A stretch of 64,000 nt of DNA, taken from the NCBI GenBank assembly GCA_963717945.1, contig CAVQXT010000001.1:646549-710548 (forward strand), in the 5' to 3' direction. Made by a program: the position numbers and the translations under genes. The notes under the pieces were generated by a model that worked only from the letters and a program-made list of their open reading frames with translations, did no database searches and was not told the DNA's origin. Positions 22,209 to 28,707 of the stretch are shown here, in pieces; position 1 is the stretch's first letter, and the number at the start of each line of letters is the position of its first letter. The stretch comes from FEN-299 sp963717945 (GTDB taxonomy: Bacteria > Acidobacteriota > Vicinamibacteria > Vicinamibacterales > Fen-181).

Positions 22209-23087
22209 CTACTTGCGCGTCTCCGGGAGCCGCCTCGGGGGCGGGCCGTCGTAGACGGCGTGGCGCGGATCGATCTGCCGCATCGGCTTCTGGCGGCTGC
22301 GCTCCTCGTTGGCGTGCGCCACCAGTCCCGGGATCCGCGCGATGAGGAACAGCGCGTTCCCCAGCTCGGGCTCGAACCCCAGATCGCCGCACACGGCCGC
22401 GATGGCCCCGTCGAGGTTGAGCGGCCATGGCTGCTCGGCGCTCTCCGGCCGGGCCGCCGCCACCCGCTCGATCGTGCGGACCATCTGGACGTGCTCGCCG
22501 TCGAGCTCGAGCTCGTGCGCCATCTGCAGCAGCCGCGCGGCGCGCGGGTCCGCCGTGTGGATCCGGTGACCGAACCCGGGCGGCCGCCTGCCGGCCTCGA
22601 TCGATGAGCGGACCAGACCCTGAGCCGCTTCGGTGAACGTGGCGCCTTCGCGCACCTTCGCCAGGCCGGCCTGCAGGAAGCGCATGCAGCCCTCGATGTC
22701 GCCGCCGTGGTACATCCCGAATCCCAGGACCCCGGACGCGACGGCGACGCGCAGCTTCGCGCCGCTGGTGGCCACGTTGCGCGCGGCCAGCGTCGACGGC
22801 GGCGTGACGCCGTGGTCGATCGAGGCGACCAGCGCGGCGGTGAACAGCTTGCCGATGGTGGGCGACGGCAGCTCGCCCCGGAGGATCAGATACACGCATT
22901 CGCCGAACGTCAGGCGTCCCATGAGCTCGTCGAGCGGGTAGCCGCGGACGAGGATCTCGTTCGGCTGCACGCGCGTGATCGCCGTGTACCAGACGGGCTC
23001 GCCGGCCGGCAGCGGCGGCACCGGCCGAGGCCCGGTCGCCCGAGCCGCGCGGCCAGCCAGTGCCCGAGGTTCGCGTAGCTTGGCCAT
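22209..23087 (-). CDS. Short citrate synthase-family protein (citrate synthase or citryl-CoA lyase)
   Basis: 292 residues, shorter than typical citrate synthases (about 370-430). Family blocks are present: YTAITRVQPNEILVRGYPLDELMG, the HGGDIEGCMRFL region, GFGHRIHTADPRAARLL (substrate His/Arg loop) and a C-terminal ARIPGLVAHANEERSRQKPMRQI. The missing N-terminal part and overall size are more like citryl-CoA lyase proteins than housekeeping citrate synthase, but reaction direction cannot be decided from sequence. ATG has AAGGGAC just upstream. It follows upp on the same strand at 83 bp spacing. Confidence 0.75.
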   Translation of the reverse strand: MAKLREPRALAGRAARATGPRPVPPLPAGEPVWYTAITRVQPNEILVRGYPLDELMGRLTFGECVYLILRGELPSPTIGKLFTAALVASIDHGVTPPSTLAARNVATSGAKLRVAVASGVLGFGMYHGGDIEGCMRFLQAGLAKVREGATFTEAAQGLVRSSIEAGRRPPGFGHRIHTADPRAARLLQMAHELELDGEHVQMVRTIERVAAARPESAEQPWPLNLDGAIAAVCGDLGFEPELGNALFLIARIPGLVAHANEERSRQKPMRQIDPRHAVYDGPPPRRLPETRK

Positions 23088-23170
23088 GTCCCTTCTCCAT
23101 GCCCCCGGCCGACACGTACCCGCGGGGCTCCTGCGCCGCCCCGATGGCGGCCCGACGCGTCCGCGTCGTC

Positions 23171-23803
23171 TCAGAGCGTGCCGTACAACCGGTCGCCGAA
23201 ATCCCCGAGCCCCGGGACGATGAACTTGCGGTCGTTGAGGCCCCGGTCGATCACCGGCGTGAAGATCTGGATGTCGGGGAACCGCCGTTCGATGAGGGCG
23301 ATGCCCTCGGGGGCCGCGACGATGCAGAGGATGCGGATGTCCCGCGCGCCGGCGCGCTGCAGCAGTTCCAGCGCCGCGGCCGCGCTTCCGCCGGTCGCGA
23401 GCATCGGGTCGATCATCAGGACGTAGCTGTCCCCGAGGCCCTGCGGCAGCTTCGCGTAGTACTGGGAGGCCACCGCGGTGGCTTCGTCCCGCTGGAGCCC
23501 GATGTGGCCGACGCGCGCGGTGGGCAGCAGCTCGAGCACCGCGTCCAGCATCCCGAGGCCGGAGCGCAGTACCGGCACCACGACCACGTCGGCCCCGATG
23601 CGACGCCCCTCGGCCTCGCCCATCGGCGTGTTGACCGTGGAGGGCACCGTCGGCAGGTCGCGCAGCGCCTCGACCGCCAGCAGCACGCTGATCCGGGTGG
23701 CCATGCGGCGGAAGACGGCCGCGTCGGTCCGCTCGTTCCGCAGGATGAGCAGCGTGTCCTGGACGAGGGGATGATCGACGAGATGGACGGCCACGCGCCT
23801 CAC
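23171..23803 (-). CDS. upp: Uracil phosphoribosyltransferase
   Basis: Salvages uracil with PRPP to UMP. The 210 residues match the family: VDHPLVQDTLLILRN at the start, VVVPVLRSGLGMLDAV, the PRPP-binding loop MIDPMLATGGSAAAALELL, and the uracil-binding end DRGLNDRKFIVPGLGDFGDRLYGT. The annotated start is GTG; a TATAGT overlaps it, so the GTG nine bases further in, beginning VAVHLVDHP, could be the true and possibly leaderless start. With hpt nearby it forms a base-salvage neighbourhood beside the microcompartment operon. Confidence 0.93.
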   Translation of the reverse strand: MRRVAVHLVDHPLVQDTLLILRNERTDAAVFRRMATRISVLLAVEALRDLPTVPSTVNTPMGEAEGRRIGADVVVVPVLRSGLGMLDAVLELLPTARVGHIGLQRDEATAVASQYYAKLPQGLGDSYVLMIDPMLATGGSAAAALELLQRAGARDIRILCIVAAPEGIALIERRFPDIQIFTPVIDRGLNDRKFIVPGLGDFGDRLYGTL

Positions 23804-23844
23804 TATACACGATAGGCGTCGGCACGGACAACGCGCGGCACAGC

Positions 23845-23905
23845 GCGCGGGCCAGGAGGCCCGCGCTACCGGAAAGTGCTGGTGGGGCCGGCGTCCTCGC
23901 CGGCC
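23845..23905. repeat. Two AGGA/TCCT-loop hairpins between upp and the amidohydrolase
   Basis: GCGCGGGCC-AGGA-GGCCCGCGC (23845-23866) and GGCCGGCG-TCCT-CGCCGGCC (23886-23905) are perfect inverted repeats with 4-nt loops. The same construction recurs at 28361-28380 and 47930-47974. They fill most of the divergent gap. Confidence 0.75.
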
Positions 23906-23961
23906 GACCGCCGCGGGCGGGAAGAGCGGCGCTGCCGGATTCGCGATAAGATCCGCACCAT

Positions 23962-25383
23962 ATGCCCGCCACCTGCCGCGCCTCCCGTCGCCTCCTGTTC
24001 GTCGCCGTGATCGTCCTCGCCGTGGCGGCCGCCGCCTGCGGTCACGGCGAGCGGCGCCAGGTCTCGCTGCTCGTGACCGGCGGTGACGTCGTCACGATGG
24101 ACGGCCAGCGGCACGTGCTGTCGCCGGGGGCGGTGGCGGTGGACGGCACGGACATCGTCGCCGTCGGCACGCCCGACGACCTCGCACGCCGCTTCAGCGC
24201 GGCGGAGACGATCGACGCCGCCGGGCAGGTCGTCCTGCCCGGCCTGGTGAACACGCACACGCACGCGGCCATGGTGATGTACCGCGGCCTCGCCGACGAC
24301 CTGGCGCTGATGGACTGGCTGCAGAAGTACATCTTTCCGGCCGAGGCGAAGACGGTCTCGCCCGAGATGGTGCGGATCGGGACGCGGCTGGCGGCGCTCG
24401 AGATGATCCAGTCGGGGACGACGACGTTCGCCGACATGTACTACTTCGAGGAGGAAGTCGGACGGGCCACCAAGGCCGCCGGCCTGCGCGGCGTCCTCGG
24501 CGAGACGATCATCGGGTTCCCGGTGGCGGACGCGCGGACGCCGGCCGACGCCCTCGCCCGCACCGAGGCGTTCATCCGCGAGTTCGCCGGCGACGAGCTC
24601 GTCACGGCCGTGCCCGCCCCGCACTCCACCTACACCGTTGATGAACCCACCTTGCGCGCCGTGCGCGCGCTGGCCGACCGGTACAAGGTGCCGATCCTCA
24701 TCCACGTGGCCGAGACCGAGGACGAGGTGCGCATCATCGAGCAGCAACACCGGATGACGCCGGTCGGGTGGCTGGCGTCGATCGGGTTCCTCGGGCCGAA
24801 CGTCGTCATGGCACATGGCGTATGGCTGACAGGCGACGACATCGCCACGCTGCGCCGGACCGGCACGTCGGTGTCCCACAACCCCGAGAGCAACATGAAG
24901 CTGGCCAGCGGCATCGCGCCGGTGCCGAAACTGCTGGCGGCGGGCGTGACCGTGGGATTGGGGACGGACGGCGCGGCGAGCAACAACGACCTCGACATGT
25001 TCGGGGCGATGCGCCAGGCCGCCTTCCTGCACAAGGTCGCGACACGGGACCCGCAGGCGATCCCCGCCGCGGTGGCGCTCGAGATGGCCACCATCGACGG
25101 CGCCCGGGCGCTGGGGCTGGACCGGACGATCGGCTCGCTCGAAGCGGGGAAGCGCGCGGACCTGATCACGGTGTCGATGGCGGGCGCGCGGCAGACGCCG
25201 ATGTACCACCCGGTGTCGCACCTGGTCTACGTGTCCCGCGGCGCCGACGTGCGGACGACGATCGTCAACGGCCGCGTGCTGATGCGCGACCGCCAGATGC
25301 GCACGCTCGACGAGCGCGTCGTGATCGCCGACGCCCGGGCGCTCGCCCGGAAGGTCCGCGAGGCGGTGGCCGCTACTCGTTGA
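23962..25383 (+). CDS. Amidohydrolase (MtaD/SsnA-type deaminase), predicted lipoprotein
   Basis: Metal-dependent amidohydrolase of the 5'-methylthioadenosine/S-adenosylhomocysteine deaminase and chlorohydrolase group, 473 residues. Metal ligands are visible in PGLVNTHTHAAMVMYRG, ILIHVAETEDEV, VVMAHGVWL and GLGTDGAASNNDLDMF. Unusually for the group, the N-terminus is a lipoprotein signal: hydrophobic LFVAVIVLAVAAAACG with a Cys at the expected lipobox end, so the enzyme is probably exported and lipid-anchored. The natural substrate is unknown; a purine-like or other amine is likely. It overlaps the convergent hpt gene by 11 bp. Confidence 0.82.
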   Translation: MPATCRASRRLLFVAVIVLAVAAAACGHGERRQVSLLVTGGDVVTMDGQRHVLSPGAVAVDGTDIVAVGTPDDLARRFSAAETIDAAGQVVLPGLVNTHTHAAMVMYRGLADDLALMDWLQKYIFPAEAKTVSPEMVRIGTRLAALEMIQSGTTTFADMYYFEEEVGRATKAAGLRGVLGETIIGFPVADARTPADALARTEAFIREFAGDELVTAVPAPHSTYTVDEPTLRAVRALADRYKVPILIHVAETEDEVRIIEQQHRMTPVGWLASIGFLGPNVVMAHGVWLTGDDIATLRRTGTSVSHNPESNMKLASGIAPVPKLLAAGVTVGLGTDGAASNNDLDMFGAMRQAAFLHKVATRDPQAIPAAVALEMATIDGARALGLDRTIGSLEAGKRADLITVSMAGARQTPMYHPVSHLVYVSRGADVRTTIVNGRVLMRDRQMRTLDERVVIADARALARKVREAVAATR

Positions 25384-25900
25384 GGACGCCGATGTAGGGG
25401 AGGTTCCGGTACTTCTCCGCGTAGTCGAGGCCGTAGCCCACGACGAAGCGGTCCTCGATCGTGAAGCCGACGTACTCGACCTTCACCGCTACCTGGCGGC
25501 GCGACGGCTTGCTGAGCAGGCACGCGGTCCGCAGCGTCTTGGGCGACCGCGCGTGCAGGATCTCCTGGAGGTAGGCGAGCGTCAGCCCGGTGTCGACGAT
25601 GTCCTCGACGATGATGACGTTGCGGCCCTCGAGCCCGGTGTCGAGGTCCTTGATCATCCGCACCTCCCCCGACGTCGTCGTGCCCTTGGCGTAGCTCGAG
25701 ACGGCCATGAAGTCGATCGTCACCGGGCGGTCCATCGCGCGGATCAGGTCGCCGAGGAAGAGGAACGCCCCCTTGAGGATGGCCACCAGGTGGAGATCTT
25801 CGCTCGGCGGATAGGTCCGGCCGATCTCGGCGGCGAGCTCGGCGATGCGCCGCTCGATGTCGGCGGCGGTGATGAGCGACGGCGGCTGCAGGTCGGGCAT
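25373..25900 (-). CDS. hpt: Hypoxanthine phosphoribosyltransferase
   Basis: Converts hypoxanthine or guanine plus PRPP to IMP or GMP. The 175 residues hold the usual blocks: LVAILKGAFLFLGDLIRA, DFMAVSSYAKGTTTSGEVRMIKDL, the PRPP loop VIIVEDIVDTGLTLAYL, and the base-binding end DRFVVGYGLDYAEKYRNLPYIGVL. Start chosen at MPDLQPPSL; upstream extension of the frame is unconserved. It is transcribed divergently from the microcompartment operon across a ~140-bp gap, so the two may share control. Confidence 0.94.
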   Translation of the reverse strand: MPDLQPPSLITAADIERRIAELAAEIGRTYPPSEDLHLVAILKGAFLFLGDLIRAMDRPVTIDFMAVSSYAKGTTTSGEVRMIKDLDTGLEGRNVIIVEDIVDTGLTLAYLQEILHARSPKTLRTACLLSKPSRRQVAVKVEYVGFTIEDRFVVGYGLDYAEKYRNLPYIGVLNE

Positions 25901-25973
25901 GGCAGTGGGCTCCGTAAGACCGAGGCCCGAGACTAGCACATTTCCGGCCCCGGGAAAAAGCGCCCGGCGGACG

Positions 25974-25982
25974 TGATATGCT
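25974..25982 (+). promoter_or_regulatory. Candidate extended -10 for the microcompartment operon
   Basis: TGATATGCT fits an extended -10 (TGnTATnnT) about 57 bp upstream of the rpiB-deoC ATG in the hpt divergent gap. No clear -35 box is present, which might mean an activator is needed. Confidence 0.35.
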
Positions 25983-26039
25983 CCATGCTTTCGGGGCGAG
26001 TTCGACCGGGCGCGGTCCCGGATCGGGCCACGGGTGGCG

Positions 26040-27293
26040 ATGATCGAGCCTCTGACGATTGCGGTGGGCGCCGACCACGGCGGGTTCGAACTCAAGCAGC
26101 GGATCGCGGCCCACCTGTCCTCGCTCGGCCACACCGTGCGGGACTGCGGGACCCACGGCCGCGAGCCGGTGGACTATCCGACCATCGCCCTGGCGGTCGC
26201 ACAGCTGGTCGCCTCGGGCGAGTGCCGGTTCGGCGTGATGGTGGACGGCGCCGGCATCGGGTCGGCGATGGCCGCCAACAAGGTGCCGGGCGTGCTGGCC
26301 GCGGCGTGCTACAACGAGACGCTCGCGCGCAACAGCCGCGAGCACAACGACGCCAACCTGCTCACGCTCGGCGCGGGCCAGACCGACGCGGTGGCGGCGC
26401 TGGGGATCGTGGACCTGTTCCTGGCGACCAACTGCACGGCCGACCGGCACCGGGCGCGGGTGCAGCTGATACGGGACTTCGAGCGAGGACGCATGAGCAG
26501 CTCTGCGCAGGGCGGGCCGGCGCTGTCGGCCGAGGACGTCAACCGGATCGCGGAGCGCGTGCGTCAGCTGCTCCAGGAGCAGGGCGGCGTGACCCGCCAT
26601 GCCGCGCCGATGTCGCTCGCGCAGGTGGCCAGCCTCATCGACCACACGTTGCTCAAGCCGGACGCCACCGTCGCCGACATCCAGAAGTTGTGCGACGAAG
26701 CGCGGCGCCACCGGTTCTTCTCGGTCTGCGTCAACCCGAGCAACGTGCGCCAGGCCGCCTCGCTGCTGCGCGGCACCACGGTCAAGGTCTGCTGCGTCGT
26801 CGGGTTCCCGCTCGGCGCCCAGCCGCCCGAGAGCAAGGCGCTCGAAGCCCGGCGCGCCATCCGGGAGGGGGCCCGCGAGATCGACATGGTCATCAACATC
26901 GGCGCCCTCAAGGGACGCGAGGACGCCGTCGTGCTGAAGGACATCCGGGCCGTCGTCGAGGCGTGCAAGGACGGCCGGGCGATCTCGAAAGTCATCCTCG
27001 AGACCGCGCTGCTCGGCGACGACGAGAAGGTGCGCGGCTGCGAGCTGAGCATGAAGGCGGGGGCGGACTACGTGAAGACGTCCACCGGCTTCGGCCCCGG
27101 GGGGGCCACCGTGGCCGACGTGGCGCTAATGAGCCGGACCGTGGCCGCCCGGAAGCTGGGCGTGAAGGCGGCCGGCGGGATCAGAAGCTACGCCGACCTG
27201 CTGAAGATGGTGGAGGCCGGGGCGACGCGCGTCGGCAGCAGCAGCAGCGTGAAGATCCTCGAAGAGGCAAAGGCGGCCGGCGCCGCCGGGTGA
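26040..27293 (+). CDS. RpiB-type isomerase fused to deoxyribose-phosphate aldolase (BMC core enzyme)
   Basis: 417-residue two-domain protein. Residues 1-151 are an RpiB/LacAB sugar-phosphate isomerase (VGADHGGFELKQ, AGIGSAMAANK, REHNDANLLTLG); Asp69 stands where E. coli RpiB has its catalytic Cys. Residues 191-417 are a class I DeoC aldolase with Asp282 (EIDMVINIG), Schiff-base Lys346 (DYVKTSTGFG) and Lys376 (GVKAAGGIRS). DeoC splits 2-deoxyribose-5-phosphate into acetaldehyde and glyceraldehyde-3-phosphate. The linker holds an amphipathic helix (LSAEDVNRIAERVRQLLQEQ, 162-181) resembling BMC encapsulation peptides. An internal ATG (26493) preceded by GAGGA could also yield free DeoC. An in-frame GTG lies 6 bp upstream of the chosen ATG. 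First gene of the microcompartment operon. Confidence 0.88.
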   Translation: MIEPLTIAVGADHGGFELKQRIAAHLSSLGHTVRDCGTHGREPVDYPTIALAVAQLVASGECRFGVMVDGAGIGSAMAANKVPGVLAAACYNETLARNSREHNDANLLTLGAGQTDAVAALGIVDLFLATNCTADRHRARVQLIRDFERGRMSSSAQGGPALSAEDVNRIAERVRQLLQEQGGVTRHAAPMSLAQVASLIDHTLLKPDATVADIQKLCDEARRHRFFSVCVNPSNVRQAASLLRGTTVKVCCVVGFPLGAQPPESKALEARRAIREGAREIDMVINIGALKGREDAVVLKDIRAVVEACKDGRAISKVILETALLGDDEKVRGCELSMKAGADYVKTSTGFGPGGATVADVALMSRTVAARKLGVKAAGGIRSYADLLKMVEAGATRVGSSSSVKILEEAKAAGAAG

Positions 27294-27318
27294 TTCGGGA
27301 CCGACGGAGCGCACCGAC

Positions 27319-27942
27319 ATGGCCGAACTTCGCTGCTACATCTTTCTCGACAGCCTGCAGCCGCAGTACGCCTCGTTTCTCGGCACCGTGTCCCAGGGAT
27401 TTCTGCCGGTGCCGGGCCAGGCCTCGCTGTTTGTGGAGATCGCGCCCGGCATGGACATCATGCGCGTCACCGACGTCGCGCTCAAGGCGACCGACGTGAA
27501 GCCGGGCATGCTCATCATCGAACGGCTGTACGGCATGCTCGAGATCCACTCCGACTCCCAGGCCGACGTCCGGCAGGCCGGTCGCGCCATCCTCGACTCG
27601 CTCGACCTGAAGGAAGAGGACCGGATCAAGCCGGAACTGGTGTCGAGCCAGGTGATCCGCAACATCACCGACTACCACACGCAGCTCATCAACCGGACGC
27701 GGCACGGCGACCTGATCATGCCCGGGCAGTCGCTGTACGTGATGGAAGTGGCGCCGGCCGGATATGCGGCGCTCGCCGCGAACGAGGCCGAGAAGGCCGC
27801 GCACATCAACATCCTCGAGGTCCGGGCGTTCGGCAGCTTCGGCCGCGTCTACCTGGGCGGCGACGAGCGCGACATCGACGTCGGTCATCGTGCCGCGGAG
27901 CAGGCGATCCGGGAGGTCTCCGGACGCGCGGGCAGGGTGTAA
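27319..27942 (+). CDS. BMC-T shell protein (tandem BMC domain, probably double-stacked type)
   Basis: 207-residue trimeric shell tile with two BMC folds. The first begins LRCYIFLDSLQPQYASFLG and includes GFLPVPGQASLFVEIAPGMDI and TDVALKATDVKPGMLIIER; the second includes GDLIMPGQSLYVMEVAPAGYAALAANEAEKAAHINILEVRAFG. This organisation matches trimers that stack into double layers with gated pores, such as the large trimers of the Haliangium ochraceum shell, as I recall them. Large pores are thought to pass cofactors such as CoA and NAD. It lies 25 bp after the rpiB-deoC gene and 89 bp before BMC-H. Confidence 0.88.
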   Translation: MAELRCYIFLDSLQPQYASFLGTVSQGFLPVPGQASLFVEIAPGMDIMRVTDVALKATDVKPGMLIIERLYGMLEIHSDSQADVRQAGRAILDSLDLKEEDRIKPELVSSQVIRNITDYHTQLINRTRHGDLIMPGQSLYVMEVAPAGYAALAANEAEKAAHINILEVRAFGSFGRVYLGGDERDIDVGHRAAEQAIREVSGRAGRV

Positions 27943-27943
27943 G

Positions 27944-28028
27944 CCGATTGACAAGGATCACCGATTGACAAGCGTCATCGATTGAGAAGCATCACCGATT
28001 GACAAGCAACACCGATTGACAGGAGTGC
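27944..28028 (+). repeat. Five tandem 17-bp repeats containing TTGACA, upstream of BMC-H
   Basis: Five head-to-tail copies of a 17-bp unit (CCGATTGACAAGCRTCA-like) start at 27944, 27961, 27978, 27995 and 28012 without gaps. Four contain TTGACA, the consensus sigma70 -35 hexamer, and one has TTGAGA. The last copy diverges so that its AGGAG (28021-28025) forms the Shine-Dalgarno of the BMC-H gene. The block is markedly more AT-rich than its surroundings and fills the whole BMC-T to BMC-H gap. Function unknown; see findings. Confidence 0.9.
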
Positions 28029-28031
28029 AGC

Positions 28032-28334
28032 ATGACTGACGCGCTTGGCATGATCGAAACGCGGTCGTTTCCGGCCGTCGTCGAGGCCGCGGATGCCGCG
28101 GTCAAGGCGGCACGCGTGGAACTGGTGACCTACGAGAAGACCGGCGGCGGCTACGTCACGGTCATCATCCGCGGCGACGTGGCGGCCGTGAAGGCGGCGT
28201 GCGACGCGGCGCAGGTCGCGGCGGGCCGCGTGGGCGAGGTGGTCGCGGTGCACATCATCGCGCGGCCGCATCTCAACGTGGACCAGGTCATGCCGCTCGG
28301 CCGCGCCGCCGAGGCCAAGGCGGCGAAGAAGTAG
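28032..28334 (+). CDS. BMC-H hexameric shell protein
   Basis: 100-residue single-domain BMC protein, the expected major facet component. It opens ALGMIETRSFPAVVEAADAAVKAA, has the pore-loop region VTYEKTGGGYVTVIIRGDVAAVKAA, and ends VGEVVAVHIIARPHLNVDQVMPLG. This is the canonical BMC-H pattern and closely resembles my memory of the H. ochraceum hexamer. It is the only BMC-H in the operon. Expression is probably set high: a good AGGAG lies 6 bp upstream, the 17-bp repeats precede it, and two hairpins follow its stop. Confidence 0.93.
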   Translation: MTDALGMIETRSFPAVVEAADAAVKAARVELVTYEKTGGGYVTVIIRGDVAAVKAACDAAQVAAGRVGEVVAVHIIARPHLNVDQVMPLGRAAEAKAAKK

Positions 28335-28380
28335 CCGGTCAGGGGCCGCCGACCGGCAGCCGCGGGCCAGGAGGCCCGCG
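28334..28380 (+). repeat. Two consecutive hairpins after BMC-H
   Basis: GCCGGTC...GACCGGC (arms 28334-28340 and 28351-28357) begins at the BMC-H stop codon and is followed by CGCGGGCC-AGGA-GGCCCGCG (28361-28380). They may limit decay or read-through and so lower the level of the pentamer mRNA relative to BMC-H. The second belongs to the AGGA-loop family found elsewhere in the window. Confidence 0.6.
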
Positions 28381-28415
28381 CCACCTCCGTGTCGGCCGGC
28401 CTGGAGAAGCCGCGT

Positions 28416-28703
28416 ATGTTGCTGGCGAAGGTGGTCGGCACCGTGGTCGCCACGCGCAAGGAGGCGAGCCTCGACGGGCTCAAGCTGCTCCTCGTGCGCC
28501 CGGTGAGCGAGGACGGGCAGGTAACCGGCGCGCCCCTGGTCGCGGCCGACGCCGTCGGCGCGGGGCCGGACGAGATGGTGCTCGTCGCCTCGGGCAGCTC
28601 CGCCCGGCAGACGCTCGCCACCGACAAGCGGCCCGTGGACGCGGTCGTGATGGCCATCGTCGACAGCTGGAGCCTCGGCGGCGAGACGAAGTACAAGAAG
28701 TAG
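28416..28703 (+). CDS. BMC-P pentameric vertex protein (EutN/CcmL family), first copy
   Basis: 95 residues with the EutN/CcmL beta-barrel pattern: MLLAKVVGTVVATRKEASLDGLKLLLVRPV, LVAADAVGAGPDEMVLVASGSSARQT, and VDAVVMAIVDSW. Pentamers cap the twelve vertices of the shell. Start set at the ATG preceded by GGAGAAG (6-bp spacing); a GTG 27 bp upstream is in frame. The aldehyde dehydrogenase follows after 4 bp. It is one of three BMC-P paralogues in this operon. Confidence 0.92.
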   Translation: MLLAKVVGTVVATRKEASLDGLKLLLVRPVSEDGQVTGAPLVAADAVGAGPDEMVLVASGSSARQTLATDKRPVDAVVMAIVDSWSLGGETKYKK

Positions 28704-28707
28704 CCTC

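Noticed and set aside
27944..28028. Possible CRISPR array.
   Set aside because: The 17-bp units are directly adjacent, with no spacers, and no cas genes are in the window.
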